Positions 16,628 through 24,665 of a stretch of 40,581 nt of DNA are shown here, piece after piece. The stretch is from Thermodesulfobacteriaceae bacterium UBA6232 (GTDB lineage: Bacteria; Desulfobacterota; Thermodesulfobacteria; Thermodesulfobacteriales; Thermodesulfobacteriaceae). The stretch spans positions 1 through 40,581 of the forward strand of contig DJWK01000029.1 in assembly GCA_002441555.1 (NCBI GenBank). Reading direction: 5' to 3'. How positions within the stretch are numbered: the stretch's first letter is position 1; the number at the start of each line of letters is the position of its first letter. The notes beneath the pieces were generated by a model. That model searched no databases, was not told the DNA's origin, and saw nothing but the letters and a program-made list of their open reading frames with translations. The translations under genes and the position numbers were made by a program.

Positions 16628-17371
16628 CTATAAATTGAGAAGAGCCCCTCCTGCAAGACACATAAGAGTTAAGGAGGCTGTTTCTGCTCTGAGAACATAG
16701 GGAGATAAAGAAACCTTAGTAAAGCCTCTTTTCAGGGCTTCTTCTATTTCCTCCCTTGAAAATCCCCCTTCAGGGCCAGAGAGAAGATAAATTTTTTCAG
16801 GAGGGTTTTTCAAAATTTCATAAAATTCTCTTAAACAGGGCCTTCCATCAGGGGAAGCAAGAAATTTTAATCCATCCTCTAAGGAGTTTTTTCTTAGATA
16901 GTCGATTAAGTTATTTATTATCTCAATTTCTGGAAAGTAAAGTCTTCCTGATTGTTTCATAGCAGATAAAGCCTTTTCTTTAAATCTTTCAAGCTTCTCG
17001 GGGGTTAACCTTGGAATAGTATGGATTGAACTAAAGATTTTAAAACCATAAATGCCAAGCTCAACCCCCTTTTCAATCAAAAATTCCGTTTTATCCCCCT
17101 TTAAAATGGGAATAAAGGAGATAATTTTCACAGAAGGAGGATTTTCAACCCTTTGGAGGTTTAAAATTTCTACCTCTACCTCAAGAGTTTTTCCTTTATG
17201 ATTTATTTTAATGATTTTTCCAAGATATTCTCTTCCTTTACCATCAATGAGATAAATATCTTCTCCTTTTTTCTTTCTGCATACCCTTATTAGATGATGT
17301 GCCTCTTTTTCTGGAAGAAGCCCCCTTTTTCCTGAAAAATGGAAGTAAAATCTGTTTCCACCCTTTAGCAT
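16628..17371 (-). CDS. rsmE: 16S rRNA (uracil1498-N3)-methyltransferase
   Basis: A SPOUT methyltransferase that methylates U1498 of 16S rRNA in the 30S subunit. The N-terminal PUA-like part (about 1-75: FYFHFSGKRGLLP, EAHHLIRVCR) is followed by SFIPILKGDKTEFLIEKGVE and the trefoil-knot motifs LLSGPEGGFSREEIE and LRAETASLTLMCLAGG. Length 247 is typical. The ATG lacks a ribosome site. A TATAAT ends six bases upstream, which predicts transcription starting at or next to the A of the ATG. Confidence 0.95.
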   Translation of the reverse strand: MLKGGNRFYFHFSGKRGLLPEKEAHHLIRVCRKKKGEDIYLIDGKGREYLGKIIKINHKGKTLEVEVEILNLQRVENPPSVKIISFIPILKGDKTEFLIEKGVELGIYGFKIFSSIHTIPRLTPEKLERFKEKALSAMKQSGRLYFPEIEIINNLIDYLRKNSLEDGLKFLASPDGRPCLREFYEILKNPPEKIYLLSGPEGGFSREEIEEALKRGFTKVSLSPYVLRAETASLTLMCLAGGALLNL

Positions 17372-17377
17372 ATCTAA

Positions 17378-17406
17378 ATTATACCTAAATTTGTTTTTTC
17401 TTTAAA
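17378..17406 (-). promoter_or_regulatory. Promoter of rsmE, predicted leaderless
   Basis: Minus strand: TTTAAA (17401-17406, weak -35), 17 bases, perfect TATAAT (17378-17383), then six bases to the ATG. Confidence 0.5.
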
Positions 17407-17484
17407 ATTACCCCCTTCAAAAATTTTCTTTTTCCTCTATGATTTTAAAAGTTAATAAAAAGGGAGGCCAAAAGAGGAGGAGCT

Positions 17485-20400
17485 ATGCTTTTTTATGTAG
17501 CCCGCGGTTGCCCAAATTGCGGAGGAATGATTTCTGATGAAAGGCTTTCAAAGGGGCTTCCCTGTGAAAATTGCTTAGAAGAAAGTGACCTTTCTGAAGT
17601 CAAAGAAGATTTTAAGAAAATAGTGGAAGTTTTGAAAAACAAGGGAAGGCTTAAGGAACTTGGAAATTATGCAAGGGTTGAGGAAGAAATTTCCCATTTT
17701 CAGAAGGTTTTTGAGGAGGTTCATGGAAACTCTCCTTCGTCCCTTCAGCTAAGCTGGGCTAAGCGCTTTTATCTCGGGGAATCCTTTGCCATTGTTGCAC
17801 CAACTGGGACAGGAAAAACCACCTTTGGCCTTCTTGCCTGTCTTTTAAACCGGGGAAGATCTTTAATTATTGTGCCAACCAAGGTTTTGGTTAATCATCT
17901 CTATGAAAGAATATTGTCCATGCAGGAAAAGATTACCTCTAAAGAAATAAAGGAAAAAATCATTCTTCCCTATACTGGCTCAGCCAAAGAAAAAGAGCTT
18001 CTTGAGAAAAAAAAGGTTGACATTTTTCTATGCACTCAGGCCTTTTTTCACAGAAATTTTGAGCTTTTAAAAAGGGCTGATTTTTCTCTTATTTTCGTTG
18101 ATGATGTGGATTCTTTTTTAAAGAGCGGAAAAAATGTGGAGCACCTTTTTTATATGCTTGGCTTTACTGAAAGGGAAATTGAACTTGCTTTAAAAAGGGA
18201 TAAGGAAGAAGAGGATTTTGAAAAACTTTTAAAAATAAAAGAAAGACACAAGAAAAAATTAAAAAGACTGATTGTTTCTTCAGCTACCTTAAAACCCAAA
18301 ACGAATAGAGCTATTCTTTTCCAGAATCTTCTCGGTTTTGAGATTACAAGATTTGTTTCTACTTTACGACGGGTGGAAGACCTTTATCTTGAGCCAGAAA
18401 AAACTGAATTTTTCTTTCTCCTTGATAAAGTAATTGAAATTGTTAAAAAGCTTGATCCACCTGGGATACTTTTTATAGAAGAACATTATGGAAGAGAAGG
18501 TGTAGAAAAAGCTGTAGAATATTTAAAAGAAAAGGGCCTAAAGATAATTTCCTATCTTGAAACCGATGAAGTGAGTCTTCTTGAAACGCTAAAAAATAAA
18601 GAAGTTGATTTAGCCCTTGGACTTTCCCATTTAGCAAACCCTCTTTTGAGGGGAATTGACCTTCCAGAGGTATTAAGATATGTCATTTTTCTTGGGGTTC
18701 CTAAGCATCTTTTTCCCCTGGTTAAGGAAAGGGAAGGGTTTGAACTTCCCTTGTCTGTTCAATTTTTACATAATCTTTTATTATCCCTTCTTCCCCTATT
18801 TGAAGAAGAAGAAAAATTTCATGCCCTATCTTATATAAACTATCTAAAAAGATATTTAACTTTAAGAGATGAAGATCTTCCTCGCTACGAGGGGCTTTTT
18901 AAAAAGGTCACCGAAATTAAAGAATTTCTTCAATCAAAACTTCAGGATGAAGATTTTATGGAAAAACTAAAAAATTCAGAGGAAGTTTTTCTTGATATAA
19001 GTGAGGAAGGAAAGTATTATGTGGTGGTAGGAAATGCCCAGGTGTATTTACAAGGTTCTGGGAGGGTTTCAAGATTAACCGCAAGGGGTCTTCTTCCAGG
19101 GTTTTCCCTTCTTTTGGTGGATAATCACAAGGCCTTTTTAAGTCTTAAAAAAAGGCTTCGCTTTTATCTGGGGGAGGAACCGGAATTTAAAAAAGTTGAA
19201 TTAAAAGAGGTCATAGAAATAGATAAAAGGATTCAGAAGGAGAGAAAAACCCTAAAAGAGACCACCCTTGATTTTAAAAATTATGTAGTGGTTGTGGAAT
19301 CCCCGCATAAAGCTAAGACCATTGCAGGATTTTTCGGAAAGCCCTCAAGAAGAAGAATTAAAAATATTTTGGTGTATGAAATTCCCATGGAAGATACCCT
19401 TTTATCAGTTTGTGCCTCCCTTGGCCATATTCTTAATCTTTCAAGAAGACAGGGTATTTTTGGAGTAATTACTCAGAATGGTCATTTTTATCCCCTTTTT
19501 GACACAATAAAAATTGATAGAAAAAATCGCCATGAACTTGTGGATGAAATTGAGGGGGAAAGGGATGATCTCTTTGATAAGGGAGAAATTATCAGGGCCC
19601 TACAAACTTTGGCTTATTGTGCTTCTGATGTTTTTATAGCCTCTGATCCTGATTCAGAAGGAGAAAAGATTGCCTATGACTTGTACATTCATCTTAGACC
19701 TCTTCAAAAAAACATTAAAAGACTTGAATTTCATGAAGTAACTCCGAGGGCCTTTAAAAAGGCCTTAGCTGAAGCAGGTGAATTTAATCTTTCAAGGGTT
19801 AAAGCTCAGCTTGCAAGAAGAGTTGCTGATAGATGGGTGGGCTTTTCTCTTTCAAGGGAATTATGGAAGGCCTTTCATAATAAGTATCTTTCTGCAGGAA
19901 GAGTGCAAACCCCTGTTCTTGGATGGGTTATAAAAAGGGCTGAAGAGGCTAAAGAATACAAGTACCGCCTGAGTTTTTACCTTCAGGGTATCCCCTTTCA
20001 TATTGATCTTGAAGATAAGGAGCTTGCCGAAAAGCTCCTTCAAGAACTTCCTAAATTAGAGATAGAGGAAATTGAGCGCTTTGAAGATGATATACCTCCG
20101 CCCCCTCCTTATACCACTGATACAGTTCTTGAGGAGGCCTATTATTATTTTCGTTTCAGCTCTTCACAAACCATGGCTTTGCTTCAGGAACTTTTTGAGC
20201 TTGGGTTGATAACTTATCACAGAACGGATTCAACAAGGATTTCTGAGACCGGGCGTTATCAGATTGCCAAACCCTATATTGAACAAAACTTTGGTCCTGA
20301 ATATTTTTATCCAAGAGAATGGTCAAAAGAGGGGGCCCATGAGGGAATAAGGCCCACTCAGGCCTGGGATGTAAAGGAGCTTAAGTTAAGGGTGGCTCAC

Positions 20401-20982
20401 GGTCTTATTACCTTTAAAAATCCAAGGGACTCTCTTAGGCTCTATGATTTGATTTTTAGAAGATTTATGGCCTCACAATGCAGACCCATAAAGGTTTTAA
20501 AGGCCCGTTTTAAGTTTATACTTCCCTCTTACAGCTGGGAAGAAACCTTAAATATTGAGATTCTTGAGAGGGGTTTTGACCTTTTCTTGCGAGGGCCCCA
20601 GCTTTTCAGCCCTAAACCGCCTTTAAAACCTGAAAAGGGAGAACTACATAAAATACCAAAGATTTTTCTTTACAATCAGGGAAGCCTTATCCAGGAAATG
20701 AAGAAAAGAGGCCTTGGAAGACCCTCAACTTATGCAGAAATCGTTTCAACTCTCCTTCAGAGAAGATATATCTACGAGCTTAAAAATGGAGGGCTTGTTC
20801 CAACTAAACTGGGAAGAGAGGTTTACTCCTTTTTGATTGAGAGATTTAAAGAATTTGTTTCCGAAGATTTCACAAGGGAACTTGAAAAATTTATGGATGA
20901 GGTTGAAAGGGGAGAAAAATCTTGGGAAGAAATCTGCTTTAAATTAAAACCCCTTGTTGAACTTATAGAAATTGCTCAATAA
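17485..20982 (+). CDS. rgy: Reverse gyrase
   Basis: This enzyme introduces positive supercoils and is the hallmark protein of hyperthermophiles and some thermophiles. The 1165 residues comprise an N-terminal zinc finger (Cys9, Cys12, Cys27, Cys30), a helicase-like part (Walker A APTGTGKTT near 105-113, Walker B FVDDVDS at 204-210, VSSATLKP) and a type IA topoisomerase part. The topoisomerase has the Toprim Glu605 (VVESPHKAKT) and Asp721/Asp723/Glu725 (DPDSEGE), and the catalytic Tyr911 in ITYHRTDSTRIS. The second zinc finger often found between DTIK and the DxD motif is missing here: no CxxC pair occurs there. AGGAGGAG lies just before the ATG. It is monocistronic by appearance. Confidence 0.97.
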   Translation: MLFYVARGCPNCGGMISDERLSKGLPCENCLEESDLSEVKEDFKKIVEVLKNKGRLKELGNYARVEEEISHFQKVFEEVHGNSPSSLQLSWAKRFYLGESFAIVAPTGTGKTTFGLLACLLNRGRSLIIVPTKVLVNHLYERILSMQEKITSKEIKEKIILPYTGSAKEKELLEKKKVDIFLCTQAFFHRNFELLKRADFSLIFVDDVDSFLKSGKNVEHLFYMLGFTEREIELALKRDKEEEDFEKLLKIKERHKKKLKRLIVSSATLKPKTNRAILFQNLLGFEITRFVSTLRRVEDLYLEPEKTEFFFLLDKVIEIVKKLDPPGILFIEEHYGREGVEKAVEYLKEKGLKIISYLETDEVSLLETLKNKEVDLALGLSHLANPLLRGIDLPEVLRYVIFLGVPKHLFPLVKEREGFELPLSVQFLHNLLLSLLPLFEEEEKFHALSYINYLKRYLTLRDEDLPRYEGLFKKVTEIKEFLQSKLQDEDFMEKLKNSEEVFLDISEEGKYYVVVGNAQVYLQGSGRVSRLTARGLLPGFSLLLVDNHKAFLSLKKRLRFYLGEEPEFKKVELKEVIEIDKRIQKERKTLKETTLDFKNYVVVVESPHKAKTIAGFFGKPSRRRIKNILVYEIPMEDTLLSVCASLGHILNLSRRQGIFGVITQNGHFYPLFDTIKIDRKNRHELVDEIEGERDDLFDKGEIIRALQTLAYCASDVFIASDPDSEGEKIAYDLYIHLRPLQKNIKRLEFHEVTPRAFKKALAEAGEFNLSRVKAQLARRVADRWVGFSLSRELWKAFHNKYLSAGRVQTPVLGWVIKRAEEAKEYKYRLSFYLQGIPFHIDLEDKELAEKLLQELPKLEIEEIERFEDDIPPPPPYTTDTVLEEAYYYFRFSSSQTMALLQELFELGLITYHRTDSTRISETGRYQIAKPYIEQNFGPEYFYPREWSKEGAHEGIRPTQAWDVKELKLRVAHGLITFKNPRDSLRLYDLIFRRFMASQCRPIKVLKARFKFILPSYSWEETLNIEILERGFDLFLRGPQLFSPKPPLKPEKGELHKIPKIFLYNQGSLIQEMKKRGLGRPSTYAEIVSTLLQRRYIYELKNGGLVPTKLGREVYSFLIERFKEFVSEDFTRELEKFMDEVERGEKSWEEICFKLKPLVELIEIAQ

Positions 20983-21047
20983 GCATTGTAATTTTTTAAA
21001 AATAGTTTTATATTGGATTTAAAAAGATGTAAGTAAGGGGGTAAAAA

Positions 21048-21950
21048 ATGAATCTTAAAGCACCCTTTTTGGGCTTTATATTTAGCCTCATAGTTTATTT
21101 TTTATTAGCCTTTTCTGAAAAAACTCTCCTTCCTGATAATGCCTTAGTTTTCAGCGCTGTAACCTTTATATATCTTCTTTCAGGGCTTATTTATCTTATT
21201 CACTGGATTTTTAATTGGGAAAAGGGGGCTTTTGTTGGGTCATCCATCGGCTGGGGAGGTTTTCTAACCAATATTTATGCCTTTATCTTAAGATGGATTC
21301 AAACCCATCAAACTGGATACGGGTATGTTCCCCTTTCTAATCTTTATGAATCTCTTGTTTTTTTTGGTCTATGTGTAGCTGGGATTTATCTTTTCTGGGA
21401 ATTTAGGCTTACTAAAAAGGTTTTTGGAAGCTTGGTTTTTATTTTGGCTTTTTTAATAATGGCCTATGCCAGTTTTGCAACAGACTCTTCTATTAAACCC
21501 CTTATTCCTGCCTTAAAAAGTAATTGGCTTATTGCCCATGTTATAACCTGTTTTCTCGGCTATGCAGCTTTTTGTCTGGCCTTTGTGGTGGGTATATTTT
21601 ATCTTTTGAGTTCAAATCCCTCCATTCAGAACCATCTTCCTGAAAAATCAGTTATGGATAATTTTATGTATAAAACCATTCTCTTTGGATTTTTCTGGTT
21701 AACCATTGGAATTATAACCGGGGCTATATGGGCAGATCAGGCCTGGGGTAATTACTGGAGCTGGGACCCAAAGGAAACCTGGTCCCTTATTACCTGGTTT
21801 ATTTATGCAGGTGCTATTCATGCAAGAATTATAAGAGGCTGGCAGGGTAAAAAGATTGCTTGGTTGAGTATAATAGGGTTTGGAGCGGTTATGTTTACCT
21901 ATTTCGGAGTAAATTTCCTGCTTTCAGGTCTTCATAGCTATGCCAATTAA
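21048..21950 (+). CDS. ccsB: Cytochrome c biogenesis protein, CcsB/ResC (CcsA) type
   Basis: A 300-residue polytopic membrane protein (about eight helices) of the CytC_asm family, which handles heme in the system II pathway of c-type cytochrome maturation. The heme-handling WWD-like motif WGNYWSWDPKETW is present near residue 235, followed by a helix with a conserved HARI histidine. Another histidine, in the WLIAHV stretch near residue 165, is a likely heme ligand. A ribosome site AAGGGGGT precedes the ATG. The partner ResB-like protein is not in the window. The CBS-domain gene follows after 20 bases, but functional linkage is not evident. Confidence 0.9.
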   Translation: MNLKAPFLGFIFSLIVYFLLAFSEKTLLPDNALVFSAVTFIYLLSGLIYLIHWIFNWEKGAFVGSSIGWGGFLTNIYAFILRWIQTHQTGYGYVPLSNLYESLVFFGLCVAGIYLFWEFRLTKKVFGSLVFILAFLIMAYASFATDSSIKPLIPALKSNWLIAHVITCFLGYAAFCLAFVVGIFYLLSSNPSIQNHLPEKSVMDNFMYKTILFGFFWLTIGIITGAIWADQAWGNYWSWDPKETWSLITWFIYAGAIHARIIRGWQGKKIAWLSIIGFGAVMFTYFGVNFLLSGLHSYAN

Positions 21951-21970
21951 ATCTTAAGGAGGCTTTAACC

Positions 21971-22708
21971 ATGCTTGTTAAAGACTGGATGTCTGAACAT
22001 GTCGTTACCCTTGATGAAAATACCTCCATCATGAAGGCGGTACAGGTTCTTAAGGAACATAAAATCAGAAGAATTCCCGTAACCCGTGACGGAAAGCTAT
22101 CAGGAATTGTTACCGACAGAGATATAAAAGAGGTTACTCCCTCTAAAATTGCCACCTTTGAAGTTCATGAACTTTACTATCTTCTCTCTGAGCTAAAACT
22201 CAAAGATATCATGACCAAAGACCCTATAACCGTTTATCCCGATGATACAGTGGAATATGCCGCTGTTCTTATGCTTGAAAATAAAATTTCTGGTCTTCCT
22301 GTAATTAACCGTGAAGGTTATGTAGTGGGAATTATTACCCAAACGGATATTTTTAAACTTTTTGTAAATATTACAGGAATTTATTACAGTCCCTACCAAA
22401 TAAGTCTTCTCATAAATCATCCTAATGAATTAACAGGCCTTTTTGAAATTTTTAAAAAGCTTGGAGTGTCCCTTTACAGTCTTCTTACCTGGAAAGAAGA
22501 GATGGCCTTTCCCATTGAAGATGATCAAAAAGAGATAAAATCTGAACACAAAAGGCTTGTTTTTATTCGTCCAGAGGATGTAAATAAAGAAAAGTTTGAA
22601 GCCCTTGTTGGGGAGATCAAAAAGAAATTTAAAGTCTTTTATGCTATAAAGGAAGATATAACTAAACTTCCGCAAAGAAAAATCAAAGAAGAGGAGAAAA
22701 TTTTTTAA
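21971..22708 (+). CDS. Tandem CBS-domain protein with ACT-like C-terminus (AcuB-like)
   Basis: A soluble 245-residue protein. Two CBS modules form a Bateman pair: about residues 6-65 (DWMSEHVVTLDENTSIMKAV ... GIVTDRDIKE) and 77-135 (DIMTKDPITVYPDDT ... GIITQTDIFKLF). The remainder (about 140-225) resembles an ACT regulatory domain (ISLLINHPNELTGLFEIFKKLG). This order matches AcuB-like proteins, thought to sense adenine nucleotides or amino acids. Its partner enzyme is unknown. AAGGAGG precedes the ATG, and the gene probably belongs to one transcript with ccsB. Confidence 0.85.
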   Translation: MLVKDWMSEHVVTLDENTSIMKAVQVLKEHKIRRIPVTRDGKLSGIVTDRDIKEVTPSKIATFEVHELYYLLSELKLKDIMTKDPITVYPDDTVEYAAVLMLENKISGLPVINREGYVVGIITQTDIFKLFVNITGIYYSPYQISLLINHPNELTGLFEIFKKLGVSLYSLLTWKEEMAFPIEDDQKEIKSEHKRLVFIRPEDVNKEKFEALVGEIKKKFKVFYAIKEDITKLPQRKIKEEEKIF

Positions 22709-22747
22709 TTGCCCCTTTCTTTTTTTTAATATTGGGTTATTTTTTAA

Positions 22748-22842
22748 AGAGGAGTAAATCTCAAAAAAAACGCTCAATAAGGTTCTTTTCCTTATAAGTC
22801 CTTGAGATTTCCTCCTAAAAATAAAACTTGGAGGTTTTTATG
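22748..22842 (+). promoter_or_regulatory. Structured leader of the DEAD-box helicase gene with alternative pairing at the ribosome site
   Basis: An upstream arm (22750-22764) pairs with 22802-22816 in 14 of 15 positions, with a single T-C mismatch. The enclosed loop holds a second perfect stem, ATAAGG (22777-22782) with CCTTAT (22790-22795). The downstream arm contains CCTCC (22811-22815), which is also exactly complementary to the Shine-Dalgarno GGAGG (22830-22834) five bases before the ATG. The two pairings exclude one another. No clear U-tract follows the large stem, so translational control is more likely than termination. Confidence 0.5.
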
Positions 22843-23952
22843 CAATCTTTTGAGAATTTTGGTTTGTCTAAGGTAGTTTTACGGGGTATTCAATCTTTAG
22901 GTTATGAGACTCCCACTCCTATTCAAGGGGAGGCCATACCTCTTTTACTTCAGGGGAAAGATGTTATAGCTCAGGCTCAAACAGGAACAGGAAAAACTGC
23001 CGCCTTTGGAATCCCCCTTGTTGAAAGGGTTTCTTCAAGGAAACCCAAAGTTCAAGCCCTTATTATAGTTCCTACAAGGGAGCTTGCTCTTCAGGTTTCT
23101 GAGGAACTAAGAAATCTCGGAAGATTTAAGAGGCTCTTTGTTCTTACTGTCTATGGAGGAAGGCCCATACAAAAACAAATCTCCTTTTTAAAAAAGGGGC
23201 TCTGTCATATTGTAGTAGGAACCCCAGGAAGGCTAAAAGATTTACTTAACAGGGGCTATTTGAACTTAGGAGAAGTAAAATATCTCGTGCTTGATGAAGC
23301 GGATAGAATGTTAGAAATGGGCTTTATTGAAGATATTGAAGAAATAATAAATGTCCTTCCTGAAGAAAGGCAGACGCTTCTTTTTTCAGCAACTATTCCA
23401 AGAGAAATTCTTCGCATTGCAGAAAAATTTTTAAAACCTGACCATCAAATGATAAAAATTAAACCAGAAGAACCTACTCTAAGCTCCATTGATCAAAAAA
23501 TTTTCAAAACAAAGCTCGCACGAAGGTTTGAAAAACTTATAAATATTTTAAAAGCAGCCCAGTTTGCAAAAACCATTATTTTTACTCACACAAAAAAAGA
23601 GGCAGAACTTCTTGCTGAAGAATTAAGAAATTTTGGGTTTATGGTTGAAGCCCTTCACGGAGATTTTTCTCAGAAAAAAAGGGAATATATTCTTAGAGGA
23701 TTCAGAAATAACCAATTTAATATTTTGGTTGCTACAGATGTAGCCTCAAGAGGTCTTGACATAAAGGATGTAGAACTGGTTATTAATTATGGCCTTCCTA
23801 AGGATGCTGATTCTTACATACATCGCATTGGAAGAACTGGTAGAGCTGGAAAAAATGGTACTGCCATAAGTTTAATGTTACCTCAGGAGGAAAAGCAATT
23901 AAGAAATATTCTCTATAAAACCAAAGCTAAACCAAAGATTTATGAAGGATAA
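22840..23952 (+). CDS. DEAD-box ATP-dependent RNA helicase
   Basis: A 370-residue core-only DEAD-box helicase: Q motif (TPIQGEAIP), motif I AQTGTGKT, Ia PTRELAL, GTPGRL, II DEAD, III SAT, IV IIFTHT, V ATDVASRGLDI, VI HRIGRTGRAG. It lacks the basic C-terminal RNA-binding extension of DeaD/CsdA or DbpA, so it is near RhlE or minimal cold-shock helicases. Such proteins help ribosome assembly and mRNA unfolding. I start at the ATG at 22840, five bases after GGAGG; the in-frame TTG at 22828 overlaps that site. The leader is strongly structured. Confidence 0.95.
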   Translation: MQSFENFGLSKVVLRGIQSLGYETPTPIQGEAIPLLLQGKDVIAQAQTGTGKTAAFGIPLVERVSSRKPKVQALIIVPTRELALQVSEELRNLGRFKRLFVLTVYGGRPIQKQISFLKKGLCHIVVGTPGRLKDLLNRGYLNLGEVKYLVLDEADRMLEMGFIEDIEEIINVLPEERQTLLFSATIPREILRIAEKFLKPDHQMIKIKPEEPTLSSIDQKIFKTKLARRFEKLINILKAAQFAKTIIFTHTKKEAELLAEELRNFGFMVEALHGDFSQKKREYILRGFRNNQFNILVATDVASRGLDIKDVELVINYGLPKDADSYIHRIGRTGRAGKNGTAISLMLPQEEKQLRNILYKTKAKPKIYEG

Positions 23953-23957
23953 CCAAA

Positions 23958-23980
23958 GAGGGGCTGGGTTTAGGCCCCTC
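23958..23980. terminator. Bidirectional terminator-like hairpin
   Basis: GAGGGGC (23958-23964) pairs perfectly with GCCCCTC (23974-23980) around a 9-base loop, lying between the convergent ends of the helicase and GYD genes. The T-runs on either side are weak. Confidence 0.55.
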
Positions 23981-23986
23981 CTCAAT

Positions 23987-24274
23987 TTATTTACTTATAA
24001 TTTTTAAAAATTCATCCACTCTTACTGCTGGCAAACTCATTAATTCAACGGTTCCTCTTGCTCCGAGTTCAATAGACATTTTCATTATGGTTTCGTTGTC
24101 AGGTGCTTCTACAATGTTAACAAAATCGTAAGGACCAAGAACGGCATATTGTTGAAGCACTTTCACCCCCATGGCTTCAAGTTCCTTATTTACTTCAAAG
24201 ATTCGGTGAGGTTTTTCTTTAATGGTCCTTCTTCCATCATCTGTTAATTTACTTAAAACTACATAAATGGGCAT
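23987..24274 (-). CDS. GYD-domain protein
   Basis: A 95-residue small alpha/beta protein of the GYD family, named for its conserved Gly-Tyr-Asp; here the triplet is in LGPYDFV near residue 48. It starts MPIYVVLSKLTDDGRRTIKE and ends in PAVRVDEFLKI, both typical. The fold is ferredoxin-like and dimeric. The function of the family is unknown. AGGAGGTG precedes the ATG. No partner gene is evident. Confidence 0.85.
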   Translation of the reverse strand: MPIYVVLSKLTDDGRRTIKEKPHRIFEVNKELEAMGVKVLQQYAVLGPYDFVNIVEAPDNETIMKMSIELGARGTVELMSLPAVRVDEFLKIISK

Positions 24275-24481
24275 AAAAACACCTCCTTTAAAATTGAGTT
24301 TTTATTATAATGATTATTTAAAATTTCTAAAGAAAAGTCAAGACGGATTGTGAGGCGCTTTAAAAATTAAAGAATTCAAAGATGGTAGCAACAGGCTTTA
24401 TCCTCCTGAAGTAATCTTGCAACCTGAAGCTTGTATCTATCAAAGACATCTAAGAGATTTTTGAATACTCTTTACATCTAC

Positions 24482-24509
24482 TTGACATCTTTCAAAAATT
24501 ATTTATTAT
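24482..24509 (+). promoter_or_regulatory. Promoter of tRNA-Pro
   Basis: TTGACA (24482-24487), 16 bases, TATTAT (24504-24509), 25 bases before the tRNA. The remainder of 24275-24481 shows no gene I can support. Confidence 0.7.
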
Positions 24510-24534
24510 AGATTTTGTTATTTAGTTTTCTAAT

Positions 24535-24608
24535 CGGGACGTAGCGCAGCCTGGAAGCGCACCCGCTTGGGGTGTGGGGGGTCGGCGGTTCAAATCCGCC
24601 CGTCCCGA
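24535..24608 (+). tRNA. tRNA-Pro (GGG)
   Basis: Acceptor CGGGACG/CGTCCCG, anticodon stem CCCGC/GTGGG with loop TTGGGGT (anticodon GGG), T-loop TTCAAAT, discriminator A. CCA is not encoded; a run of eight T follows and may end transcription. Confidence 0.95.
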
Positions 24609-24635
24609 TTTTTTTTATGGAAAAATACAAAAAAA

Positions 24636-24652
24636 CCAGGCACCTTGCCTGG
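24636..24652. terminator. Perfect hairpin abutting the speD ribosome site; terminator-like on the minus strand
   Basis: CCAGGCA (24636-24642), loop CCT, TGCCTGG (24646-24652): 7 bp, perfect, with a 3-base loop. Read on the minus strand it is followed by seven T, the form of an intrinsic terminator that would stop antisense transcription from speD towards tRNA-Pro. Read on the plus strand it lies directly before the speD Shine-Dalgarno (GGGGAGGTGAG). Confidence 0.5.
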
Positions 24653-24665
24653 GGGGAGGTGAGCC

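Noticed and set aside
22840..23952. Longer helicase start at TTG 22828
   Set aside because: That codon overlaps the GGAGG ribosome site, which fits the ATG at 22840 much better.
24355..24460. Short open plus-strand stretch reading EFKDGSNRLYPPEVILQ
   Set aside because: About 35 codons with no start codon or ribosome site and no recognised similarity; could be a gene fossil but cannot be supported.
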